Below, in pieces: positions 1-10,179 of a DNA stretch of 64,000 nt. This DNA is from Metellina segmentata. Taxonomy: Eukaryota > Arthropoda > Arachnida > Araneae > Tetragnathidae. The notes under the pieces were generated by a model. It made no database searches, was not told the origin of the DNA, and was given only the letters and a program-made list of their open reading frames with translations. The stretch lies in assembly GCA_947359465.1 (NCBI GenBank), contig OX375883.1:15750088-15814087 (forward strand). The letters run 5' to 3'. How positions within the stretch are numbered: position 1 is the first letter of the stretch; each line of letters opens with the position of its first letter. A program made the translations under genes and the position numbers.

Positions 1-330
1 AGTGTTTTCCAAATTTTCATCTGTAAGCCTGGTTCGATACTTCCATTTATTAGTTTCATCATGGAAAAGAACTATTTCACATTTATAAGTGCTTCCAAAT
101 GCGCAAAAATTATTAAATCATCTTTTTGCACATTCAAGTCAGTTGCTCTTTTTTTCAAAATTCCGATGATACCTTTTCGTGAACCGACCCTAGAAGGTGC
201 ACCATCTGTGCAAGCCCCCAATTAGTTTGCACCACTGCATACCAAACTGTTCAATAGCACTTTTAACCTCTTGAAAAATATCTTCTCCAGTAGTGGTCCC
301 TTTTAGAGGTCAAAAATTGGAGTATTGATT
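1..330 (-). pseudogene. hAT transposase relic
   Basis: Read on the minus strand, this stretch gives broken hAT-type transposase sequence. It has a segment like GEDIFQEVKSAIEQFG followed, after a frameshift, by TDGAPSRVGSRKGIIGIL. The TDGAPS motif and its spacing are typical of animal hAT transposases of the ZBED/GTF2IRD2 type. At least one frameshift and one stop interrupt it, so it is dead. It runs off the left edge, and its last ~76 bases recur at 1399-1475 in the neighbouring copy. Confidence 0.65.
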
Positions 331-1230
331 TGTATCAGTGTATTTTTTAATAATCACATCCGCAAGTAAGGAATGGAATGAAGAAGAGCAAGGCCGTTTC
401 TCGGATACAATCAATAACGAAATTTATAATTATTGTTCCCGACTTTCCGTGGAGTTGAGTGGCGTGATGTGTCGCCGATAACTTGTCTTGGCGACTTGGA
501 AACCTCGTTTTGATACAATTTGTTCAAGAAAACAGGCTCATCCATCTCATATATCCAATACTAATTTTATTAGTAATAATAACTTTTTTAGATAGTAGTG
601 AAAATACCTACTTTTACATTTTTATATTCAGGTTTGCCGCAAATAATTCAAGATATTGTAGCGAAACATTCACTTCGTCTGAAAATCGAGGCTCAGTCGG
701 TATTGCACCTTACTGCGAATTGGAAGGTACGGAGTTCCAATCCCACTAGAGGCAAGTGGCCTAAAAGTAGATTTCATTTTGAAGTTTCCTTTCTGTTTGT
801 TTCTCACTTCTTCAGTAATATACTTATGTTAATTTCTAGAACTTTCGAATTCTCGAATGTTCGATTCATTTTCGGAAAAGGTATAAAAGGAGATGTATCA
901 CTCAGTTCAAGTGAATAATAAAATCTCGAGTTGAGATCAGTAATCTTTGTCCTCGCTTGCCTTTTGCAAATATACACGAAGAGGTTAGCTTACCTATAAT
1001 AAATCTACACGACCATATTTTTTAGTGTGCCCGTGCTGTCAACTGAAAAAGATTGAGAAACACTGACCCACGTACTTCAGGCTTTTGTTCCCCTCCCCTT
1101 CTCACTCTCTTGCTGGCGAAAACCGAGAATATTTACTAATTTTCGAGCGCGATTTTAAAATGTTTGCGGGCCGGATCAAAAAGCCGGGGCGGGTCACATT
1201 CGGCCCGCGGGCCGGGGTTGCCCATATATG
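1..1230. mobile_element. hAT-like element, copy 1 (left end outside window)
   Basis: The right terminus near 1165-1230 carries the GC-rich hAT-type terminal sequence (GGCCCGCGGGCC, then GGTTGCCCATATATG). This is the complement of the CAG(G)GATGGGCAAC start seen at 63533. The interior at 324-590 and 1-76 is repeated in copy 2 (1399-1475, 1488-1745). The remaining short frames, for example near 483-918, look like chance. Confidence 0.6.
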
Positions 1231-1238
1231 GCCTACAC

Positions 1239-2008
1239 CAGGTATGGGCAACCTTTGGAAAGTTGCGGGCAAAACTTTAGGATATTAATGAAGTTGCGGG
1301 CCGTAGATAATAGGTAATTGTGAAAAGTAATAATGATAAGGTTTTTAAGAAACAAGATAATCAATGTTGGGATCATTCCCACTAATACACAGGAGCAGAG
1401 TGTTTTCCAAATTTTCATCTGTAGGCCTGGTTCGATTCTTCGATTTATTAGTTTTCAATATGGAAAAGAACTATCCGAGTATTGTTGATTTGTATCAGTG
1501 TTTTTATAACAATCACATCCGTAAGTAAGGAATGGAATCAAGAAGAGCAAGGCAGTTTCTCGGATACAATTAATAACGAAATTTATAATTATTATTCCCG
1601 ATTATCCGTGGAATTGAGTAGTGCAATGTGTCGCCGATAACTTGTCTGGCGACTTGGAAACCTCGTTTTGATTTAATTTGTTCAAGAAAACAGGCTCAGC
1701 CATCTCATATATCCAATACTAATTTTATTAATAATAATAACTATATAAGGTAGTATTGGAAATACCAACTTTTACATTTTTATATTCAGGTGTACCGCAA
1801 ATAATTCAAGATATTTTTAGTGTGCCGTCAACTAAAAGAGGTTGAGAAACTGATTAACGTAGTTCAGGCTTTTGTTCCCCCATCACTCTCTCGTTGGCGA
1901 GAACCGAGAATATTTTTTTTCGAGCGCGATTTTAAAATGTTCCGCGGGCCGGATTAAAAGCCGGGGCGGGCCACATCCGGCCCTCGGACCGGGGGTTTCC
2001 CATATATG
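1239..2008. mobile_element. hAT-like non-autonomous element, copy 2
   Basis: The left end is CAGGTATGGGCAACCTTTGG. The right end at about 1945-2008 has GGGCCGGAT...GGGTTTCCCATATATG, its imperfect inverse. Flanking octamers GCCTACAC (1231-1238) and CTCTACAT (2009-2016) look like a decayed 8-bp target duplication, as expected for hAT. The interior shares long stretches with copy 1. About 770 bp, with no coding capacity. Confidence 0.6.
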
Positions 2009-2049
2009 CTCTACATGTTTCGAACTTTAAAGGACACTTGGGTCCTTGA

Positions 2050-2390
2050 ACAAAATAGAAGGCGGAAACGGAAGATTTTCCGTTATTACTGGGAATCTGT
2101 TGTATGGATTCGTTAGTTATGTTCCAGATGTTTTGCTATGTGGGTTTTAAGAGAGTTAATTTTAAGATCGTGTCTTATTTTTCGGTATTTCGCTGAAACC
2201 TGAGGGTGGTAGATTGGAGGATTTCAAGGGTGTTGTTATTTGTAGATCCCCAGATTTGGCTTACGTAGGCGAAGAATTTCTTCTCACTGAGTTGTATGGG
2301 ATGTGTGAATTTTCGGAACTTCAAAACCTTTCCATTCTTTATCGGATATTTACTAAATAGCACGGAATTTTCTTGCATTACAGATTAAAT
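2050..2390 (-). pseudogene. Jockey-like LINE reverse transcriptase C-terminal scrap
   Basis: Minus-strand translation contains SQIWGSTNNNTLEILQ followed by a DLKINSLKTHIAKHLEH-like tail. These resemble the end of Jockey-clade ORF2, which usually reads LWGxASxSNIEILQ...DLKIPTV. There is no catalytic core, and stops and frameshifts are present. Recognition rests on two short motifs only. Confidence 0.5.
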
Positions 2391-2399
2391 TGGATAATT

Positions 2400-2864
2400 A
2401 AGGTTCCCATAGTGTATGAAAACACGAACAAACAAAAAACATATTTATTCACGATGTTCTGTGAAAATAGTATTTACGATTGAAATGGATAAAGGAAAGA
2501 TTTTTTTTTGCTTCGCAAACATTTCAAAAATATGGTCCTAAGTATTTTTTAAGTTATCATTAAATAACATCCATCATAAAACCATAGGAGTAATTAAAAA
2601 TGTGATCAGTAGGAGTAAATTCATCCTTCAATACAAATTATTTGTCAAAAAATTACTTAGTCATACCAAAAGCCCTATTACAACCCAAAAATAGTATTTC
2701 TTAAAGTGATACCAATTATTAAATTAGATATGGCTAATATCAGCAGCTTTCGTTTGCTACCGGCTTTCACTAGAAACCTCGTACCGAGTCCACGTAAAGG
2801 CATCACGTAGTGACGTCATAGATGACTGTTTGAAACCAACGAATCAGCCGGCTTAAAATGTCCC
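2400..2864. other. AT-rich sequence, nothing recognised
   Basis: AT-rich DNA with no coding-like frame and no repeat that I could tie to another part of the window. Confidence 0.5.
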
Positions 2865-2873
2865 CTTTTCTTC

Positions 2874-3589
2874 ACAAGCGCCTCAGCGTACAGCGTAAGT
2901 GTCCGACAAGTTGACTCTGATTGGCTGGTATGATCATGTGCCTGAGACGTAAAGGTGTTTCATTTGGCTATTTATCTACGTTTTGGCGCAGATCTCTTTG
3001 ACTGATAGGAACGGTTTTCGAAAGGTTTTAACATTTTGAACCGAAAATTGTATCCTTTTATTATATAAGTTAATAATTATATAAGTTAGTGTTTTATGTA
3101 TGCTTTTTGTTACATCAGAATGGTCCTAAACCAGGGATGGATACGACACCATCATCCTAAAGCAAAGGGGACGGCAGAGGGGCGGAAAAATATCAGCTGG
3201 TAGTGAGTTCAGGAGTGGTTCTTAGATTATTTATGTAAAATCAACGGAAGTTGGGAAAAATAAAAAAAGGGTATTAAAAATTAGGAAAAGTAATTTAGAA
3301 TCAAAAGGAATTAAATTGGAATTGTTTTAAATAATTTGGATGATCTAAAAATATTTCCGCCAGTTGGGTTCGAACTCGGGAAGTCATCCTCCGCACTTAA
3401 CGCCAATCTGATGGTAAGTGACTTTAGCCATTTGGCCATCGTTGCTTCACCAAGAGGAGCTCTTTAAAAGAAGAGTTCATTTTGCCTCCCCTTATTATAA
3501 GTTGGCGAGAAATACTACTAACAACAACCATACAACAGCCAATCAGAGTCAACTTGTCGGACACTTACGCTGTACGCTGAGGCGCTAGT
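2874..3589. mobile_element. MITE with ~54-bp TIRs and 9-bp target duplication
   Basis: The ends are inverted repeats: ACAAGCGCCTCAGCG at 2874 and its near-perfect complement ending at 3589, matching over about 54 bp. The flanking 9-mers CTTTTCTTC at 2865-2873 and 3590-3598 are identical, which is a target-site duplication. A 9-bp duplication with long TIRs suggests a Mutator-like origin. The interior holds no transposase but does hold a tRNA-like segment at 3361-3446. Confidence 0.8.
3361..3446 (-). other. tRNA-like sequence (Ser/Leu-type) inside the MITE
   Basis: On the minus strand it has an A-box-like TGGCCAAATGGCTAAAGTC, a long variable region, and a B-box-like GAGTTCGAACCC. The layout resembles a class II (Ser/Leu) tRNA. 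The anticodon stem pairs poorly and there is no acceptor-stem match, so this is more likely a tRNA-derived head or pseudogene than a working tRNA. Confidence 0.5.
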
Positions 3590-3599
3590 CTTTTCTTCT

Positions 3600-5650
3600 A
3601 CTCGAGTAACGGTTGGTAGTGACCGGGAGACCGGCATCGGTGATTCGGTTGCAGATAAAGCTGTGACTGAGCATCGGAGGTTGATTTGGTAGTGGTGGCA
3701 GCTGGTCTGTGAGGTATTAGGATTTATCTGGAGGATTTTCAACCGTATGATGAAGTAGGCTGTATGACACAACAGATTCCTGTGCGTTTGGCTACACACA
3801 AAAAGAAGCTCGACAATTTGAAGGGAAGTTCAGAATAAAACGTTTTTAAAATTCGCTATTTTAAATAACAAAATTTTTTTTGTTTTGTTAAAACAGAACT
3901 TTTTATTTGTACATCTAGTAAATCGGTTTTAATTCTAAAAACAAAATATGTGTGTAAAAGTAGGTGCCTCTGAAATACTTTATAAATTGGATTAGTCCAT
4001 ATCAAGTATGGGGTAGACGAAGAGGATTATGGGGTTTTGCTAGTGAATAGAATAAGAACATGGCTGCATGCTGATTTTTTTTTATTCTGATAATTGTTTT
4101 TTATTTTGTAAGACAATTTTACTCTTTTTAGTTGTACCTGCATGCCGTGTTGCCTTAGAATTCAAATATGAATTATGGGTATTAACAAAGGGAAATGAGA
4201 ATTTCTAAAGTGTGTGATTGAAATGCAATCGTAATAATTTTAAAAATTTGTTATTTTTCTTAAAAACAAAATATGCTTTCCACAGTAACATAATTATTTA
4301 AGAGAGCTCTAATGAGCAATTTACTCTGTAACTTGTCCCTTTTACAATCTGAATCCGGAGCTCCGTTTTGATATGTGTTTCTTGTATACGTAATTTTTAC
4401 TGTGCATTTCTTCATTTTTTACGAATTTCTGCATTATTTAAAGAGGAAGCAGGTTTCAATGGGATATTCTACACAGTAATGTTTATAACGTTAATGAATG
4501 CATTCCGAAATGCAATGAAAGTACAAAAATTTATGATTGAATGTTTGATTTTAAAGTGTATACTTTGTTTAAAAAAAATTGTTTCTCTATGGATTTCTTT
4601 GTGAGACTATGTATTTTCAAAACAAATATAAATGTTAGTCGTTAGAAAATTACTTGTAAAGGAATAACCCATCTCCTTCCTCAGTTCTACAAAAATTTAT
4701 TTTGACACTGCATCAATAATTGGCATTTTTGTTCAGGAAATAGAATTTTGAAATCTTCCCTTCTGTTCATAAAAGAGCACTCTTTTGCATTTAAACCACT
4801 ACTAATAAGCTCTCTGCACAACAGTGAGAGAATTATATCCTAAAAATTTTGTGTTATACGTTGAGTCCTTTCCAATTCTGTGACTATCAAGGTTAGAAAT
4901 TTAAGAGAATTTAAACGACTTAGGTATAGGACTATTTATTTTATGATTAAAATTCAATTATTTTCATTGAATGAGAAGTAAATTATCAAGTATTCTCTAA
5001 GCATCTTTTGATTTTAATGTTTGATTAATTGAAAATTTTAATTTTTAACAAATAAAAATATTGAAATAGTATTTTTTATTTGCAAAAACCTGTTATGAGC
5101 TTTTAAGCTACCTGCATTAGTTTATTGACAGGAAAATGTGTCTTTAGAGAAAAAAAATTACAGGTTAATACAAAACGGCTTATCGGATGAACAAAAATGT
5201 TTAATTCAGTTTAAACTGTAGGTTTATTTAATTGCATTGCTTTTAAATAAATTACATTTTTTGTGTGGATATTTCAGTAATTCTGGAAGAAAAGAAATTT
5301 GGCGGTTTGAACTGGGTTCTCTGGTTTAATAAGCCACGACGCTGCTGATTCACATGTCTATTAAGTTTACAAAATTTGTTACAAAAGAATTTTGAAACAT
5401 GAATAAGAGTATCCTGTTGCAACGCGTGTCTGAGAGATACTTTATATACAGCCAATGAGACTCAGTCAAAGTTTATAATCACAATCAAAGTTTAGAGTCA
5501 CAGATATTCTTCAGTAGCAGTCACAGTTCGAAGTGTTACTGTTAAATCACTATTTGTAACATCCCTAACCATGAGTCACAGTGAATCTATGGGGGTCTCA
5601 ACAAGTCTGTACCAACCCTGAGATGATACAAGGATTGCCTATAATTATTC
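3600..5650. other. AT-rich intergenic stretch
   Basis: About 2 kb of AT-rich sequence. Frames of 60-80 codons occur (4368-4604 plus, 5252-5455 minus), but composition and lack of motifs suggest chance. No repeat was tied to other parts of the window. Confidence 0.45.
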
Positions 5651-5654
5651 TGAG

Positions 5655-5775
5655 GGTAGGTAGGTATTTTAATTAGCATCGTACTGGAGTAACACAACGG
5701 GCTATTTACGACGGTCCGGGATGAATCCCAAAGGGAAAGAAACGAGGACAACACCGCGTAATTTAGAACAACACA
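5655..5775 (-). repeat. SINE 3' fragment
   Basis: Contains the complement of the tail of the SINE described at 8205-8545: TCGTACTGGAGTAACACAACGGG and the CGGTCCGGGAT(C/G)AATCCC block. The head is missing. Confidence 0.6.
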
Positions 5776-5779
5776 ATTC

Positions 5780-6620
5780 TGAGGGCATAGTTTTGAAGAG
5801 ATTCAAAGTTATGGGGTTTAGCCGCATATAACCAATTGTGCAAACTTTATTGACCACTGAAAGGAGAATAGCCTTGCGTAGGAGTATTTTATTATCCATT
5901 GACAATTTCAAATTCTTAGCAATTGAAAGAGAACAAATCGTCACGAGAAGCTAGAAAGTTTCACAAAAGGAGGAGATATGTCTAATTCAAATGGTTGTCA
6001 AATGTGACACCGATATAAATTCAAACTGGGGATCAGGGTTTATTCTTTACAGACAGTTGAGCAAGTGGTGGCGAGTGTCGTTTTACATTGAACACTACCG
6101 CTTGACATTTGTCAGCATTGATTTGTATTTTCCATTCTAAGAGCCAATACTCAAGCGAACGTAATTAACGTGTAAATATTTTACATATGTTTAGAAATTG
6201 CTTCTTTCCCCTAGTAAATAGGATGACTGTGGTCCCGAGAATCAGACAGACTTATAAGTTTTAAAAACAATAATAAATTTAATACAACACTGAATAAGGT
6301 GAAAAACGTCCTTCCACGTTGAGTGTGGACGAGCAAGTGATTTTATTACAGTAAAAGCAAGGCATCAGTTAAAAAAGGGACCTGTAGCTAGGCTAAGGGA
6401 AGAGACACATTTCATATACTGCTTCTAAAAATAGATTTCTCTCAGCACCGTAAAAGGATAACATAGTGTAAGTGGGACCCTTAAGCGAGGCTAGGGAAAA
6501 GAACCCCTTTTTATGACCTCTAAAAATAGATCTCGAAGGACCAACAAGTGAGGAAATCTCACGACCTTAGACACCCAGTATTTTAGTACAATCTGCAAAC
6601 AAGCAGAGATAGGTAGTAAA
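5780..6620. other. Nothing recognised
   Basis: No coding-like frame or structured repeat. Two short similar stretches (near 6377-6440 and 6467-6540, each with a GAGGCTAGG/GGCTAAGGGAAGAG and AAAAATAGAT block) hint at an old local duplication. Confidence 0.35.
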
Positions 6621-6623
6621 ATA

Positions 6624-6787
6624 ACGTCACACTGGAACAATACATCAGGTTATTGGGAACTGTCCAGGATCAATCCCAAAGACAAAGATTCATGAAAAAC
6701 GTCACGAAATTTTGAATTATGGTCAGGAGACGGGAACACCTGAGCTTCAACCCCACTCTCCAAACATTAACATCACGCCAACGTATG
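6624..6787 (-). repeat. SINE fragment, diverged
   Basis: Matches the body and tail of the 8205-8545 SINE in reverse orientation, including the CACCTGAGCT...CACTCTCCAAAC block. It is older and more diverged than most copies here. Confidence 0.5.
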
Positions 6788-7027
6788 GACATTTCAGACA
6801 ATAAGTGATTTAAAGTGCCCGAGACCTCACGACGAGTACCTATTTTTGGACTCCTTGTTAATTTTTTAATTATTTTCCGTTAAGCCCTAAGCGGTGTTTA
6901 AAAAAAACCCAAATTCTTCCCTAGGTAACATAAAAATGTAAGTAATGCGTCAAAAGCGTCATCACAAAAAAGTAAGGATATTAAAGGTGAAATCGCAATT
7001 TAATCATGATTCCTATGTCAGTCGCGT

Positions 7028-8000
7028 CGCAGACCAACCGGTATAGTGGTTAAGGTGTTAGCCTCTGGATCGGAAGGTTCCTGGTTCGGGTCCCTCTCTC
7101 TCTCTCGAGTGGTAGCAGACCCCTCCGTACCGAGTTATTGAAAACCCACATTGGATTAGACAAAGGCTAGGTAGAGCCTCAAAAAAGAAACTTGAGAAAA
7201 GGCTCTAGGACTCGCCGTCCGCAAAGTCCACCTGGGACAGGTGCGATGTGGAGTGGACGTGGTCGACCAAGGTGTGCGCGAGGATTAAGTGGTCCGGCTC
7301 ATTAATATCAATCAACCTAAGTCATGCATTTGCGCCAGAAAAGTTTTTTTTGTCATTGATTCGTGTCGACGGATGCCTCAGGTCACGCACCCAGGCATCT
7401 ACTAGGAACCTATCGAATCCAGGTCCGAGCATGGATGTTTGTAAGCGTATGGGATAAACGCGACTGGTGAACCTTAAATCAGTCGTGGTCGAAAGTCCTC
7501 ACGTTGGGTTGGCGTGGAAGTTTGGAGAGTGGGGTGCCAGCTCAGGTGTTGCTTCGTCATCTGACCGTGGTTAAAAATTACGAGGTGTTGTCCTCGGATC
7601 TTTCCCTTAAGGGACTGATCCCGGACCGTCGTCAATAGCCCGTTGTGTTGCTCTAGTACGACGTTAACTAAAAATTACCATTATTATTATTTACCTGGGA
7701 ATTTTCCCTTAGGGAATTGATCCCGGACCGCCATCAGTAGCCCGTTGTGTTCCTCTAGTTAATTAAATATTACCACATTGAAGGAGCCGACCAACCGGTC
7801 TGGTGGTTAAGGTGTTAGCCTCTAACTGACCGTGGTTCAAAATTACGAGGTAATGGTAATTTTAGTTAACGTCGTACCAGAGCAACACAACGGGCTATAA
7901 AATTACGAGGTGTTGTCCTTGGATCTTTCCCTTAAGGTATGGATCCCGGACCGTCCTCAATAGCCAGTTTTGTTGCTCTAATACGACGTTGTTTTCAAAT
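7028..8000 (+). repeat. Cluster of tRNA-derived SINE copies, partly nested
   Basis: Several copies and pieces of one SINE in tandem. The tRNA-like head ACCAACCGGTATAGTGGTT occurs at about 7036 and 7791. Bodies with the CCTCACGTTGGGTTGGCGTGG block and tails ending near 7660, 7775 and 8000 follow. The first head is interrupted by a short TC microsatellite at about 7091. No protein coding capacity. Confidence 0.7.
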
Positions 8001-8014
8001 TACCTATTTCAGTC

Positions 8015-8130
8015 GCGTCATCTGACAGTGGTTTTAAAATACAAGGTGTTGTCCTCGGGTCTTTCCATTGGAGGATTGATGTCAGACTGTCGTCAATGCC
8101 CTTTTGTTTAGCTCCAGTACGACGTTAGTT
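8015..8130 (+). repeat. SINE tail fragment
   Basis: Body/tail part of the SINE family (TCATCTGACAGTGG, CAAGGTGTTGTCCTCGG, GACGTTAGTTAAAATACC), without the tRNA-like head. Confidence 0.55.
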
Positions 8131-8204
8131 AAAATACCTACCTACCTAGTTCGGTCTTCACCAACCACCTGCTGCGTTGCTTCAGAGAACGGAAATTCCA
8201 ACTG

Positions 8205-8545
8205 CTTACATTGCTAATTGGTATAGTGGTTAAGGTGTTAGCCTCTAGATCGGAAGGTTCCTGGTTCGAATCCGGGTCCGGGCATGGATGTTTGTAAGTG
8301 TATGGTGTAGAGGCGGCTGGTGCACCTAAAATCTGTCGTGGCCGAAAGTCCTCACGTTGGGTTGGCGTGGATGTTTGGAGAGTGGGGTGCCAGCTCAGGT
8401 GTTTCTTCGTCATCTGACCGTGGTTCAAAATTACGAGGTGCTGTCCTCGGATCTTTCCCTTAAGGGACTGATCCCGGACCGTCGTCAATAGCCCGTTGTG
8501 TTGCTCTAGTACGACGTTAACAAAAAATTACCATTAATTACCATT
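8205..8545 (+). repeat. Full-length tRNA-derived SINE, ~335 bp
   Basis: The head holds an A-box-like GGTATAGTGGTTAAGGTG and a perfect B-box core GGTTCGAATCC 40-50 bases further on, as in a tRNA gene. This is an internal Pol III promoter. A conserved body follows (CCTCACGTTGGGTTGG, TCATCTGACCGTGG, GACCGTCGTCAATAGCCCG). The tail is AACAAAAAATTACCATTA, like the ATTACC-type tails of other copies. At least ten relatives lie in the window on both strands. Confidence 0.85.
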
Positions 8546-8559
8546 GCTAATTCGATCAT

Positions 8560-9260
8560 CTATAAAATTACTAGCCCGTTGTGTTGCTTCAGTGTGACGT
8601 TAATTAAAATAGCTACCTACCGGTCTTCGATAAATTAAAGATTTTGCTCATTTTGGTCATTTTTTTTACTAACGTCGTACTAGAGCAACACAACGGGCTA
8701 TTGACGACCGTCCAAGATCAATCCCCAAAGAGAAATTTCCGAGGACAACATCTCGTAATTTTGAACCACGGCCAGATGACGAGGCAACACCTGAACTGGC
8801 ACATCACTCTCCAAACTTCCACGCCAACCCATACATTTAAAAAATAAATGTGTTAATACGGTTAGTTTGTGAAAGTCCTCACGTTGGGTTGGTGTGGAAG
8901 TTTGGAGAGTGATGTGCCAGTTCAGGTGTTGCCTCGTCATCTGACCGTGGTTCAAAATTACGAGGTGTTGTCCTCGGATCTTTCCCTTAAGGGACTGATC
9001 CCGGATCGTCGTTAATATCCCGTTGTGTTGCTCTAGTACGACGTTAACTAAAATTACCATTACCATTTAATTTGAGGTAGGTGGGTATTTTAATTAACGT
9101 CGCACTGGAGCAAAAGCGGGCTATTGACATAGTTCCGGGAACAAAAATGAAGGGAAAGATCACAGGACAACACCACGTCCTTTTGAACCACGGTCAGATG
9201 ACAAGGTCGCACCTGAGCTGGCATCCCAATCTTCAAACTTCCACACGACACCAATGTGAG
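8560..9260. repeat. SINE fragments in opposite orientations
   Basis: A tail scrap (8570-8625, plus), a minus-strand fragment (8665-8835), a plus-strand headless copy (8870-9066) and a minus-strand fragment (9085-9260). The 8665-8835 and 8870-9066 pieces are inverted relative to each other and could form a hairpin of more than 150 bp. The apparent 122-codon and 85-codon frames here are SINE sequence, not genes. Confidence 0.65.
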
Positions 9261-9413
9261 GGTAAGTCGAACGAAACCAGACTATGTTATATGAATGCAT
9301 TTTTTCTGACAAGCAAGATTTTTAGGCAAGTTACATAATTGCAAAAGATGATTAACAGAAATTCATAAAAGAGATTTAAATAATCGTGAGGTTGCCATAC
9401 TCTCTAATATTAT

Positions 9414-9882
9414 AGTGTGTTTGTTTGGGGCCCCAAAATCCTGACGATTGTATGGCACTTACAGCAATGAGATTTGGCACACAGGTAGTCGGGAAAACAT
9501 TCTGGCAAAATCAAAGCGGAAACGAAAAGAATAATTTTCTCCGTTTTCAAAATGAAAGTGGAAACTTAAAGAATAATTTTCTGACTGTTCTCCGGGGCGA
9601 TGAAAAAATATTGGCATGATTCCAAGGCTGGCTGCAAGGTTACATGGGTAGAAAAGTCAAGACTGTGATTATTCTTCTTCCGTCCGGACGAAGCGCGTTT
9701 GAAGAACCAGATAGAGAATAAAACTATTAAATTCCTTTTAAAATCTTCTAGATTAAATTTTAAAATTTCGCCGCGACCCAAAAATTGCAAAACATTTGGA
9801 CTACCTGTGTGCCAAATCTCATTGCTGTAAGTGCCATAGAATCGTAAGGATTTTGCGCCCGCGAAACAGACAAACAAACACT
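9414..9882. mobile_element. Small fold-back element (inverted repeat ~85 bp)
   Basis: The left arm (9414-9500) and right arm (9790-9882) are complementary. Both contain TATGGCACTTACAGCAATGA and TTTGGCACACAGGTAGTC on opposite strands. A related pair of arms occurs at 24.46 and 27.69 kb, so this is a dispersed family. No transposase frame. Confidence 0.6.
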
Positions 9883-10179
9883 TCCTTTTATAATATTACA
9901 GATTTATATCCATCCGATTTAATTTCAGATTGAAGAATAACATGCCGATTTAATTTCAGATTGAAGAATAACATGCCGATTTAATGATCGCTATTTTTTC
10001 AATATTATATTCAAAATTAGAGTTCTAAACAACACATAATACCAGCACAATTCACTAGTAACAGAAGCATTAGCAGCATTTCATGTTCCCAAGGATCTTG
10101 CGACAAAATGTAGTAGTAACATGACCCTTGCATTACTTTCGTCAGTCGTGTGGAAGCGAACATCCATCGTTTTTCGATA

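Noticed and set aside
483..918. Two overlapping frames of 88 and 106 codons
   Set aside because: AT-rich, different frames of the same repeated hAT-derived DNA, with no motif.
8207..8280. Functional tRNA gene
   Set aside because: A- and B-boxes are present but the anticodon and acceptor stems do not pair, and the sequence continues into a repeated SINE body.
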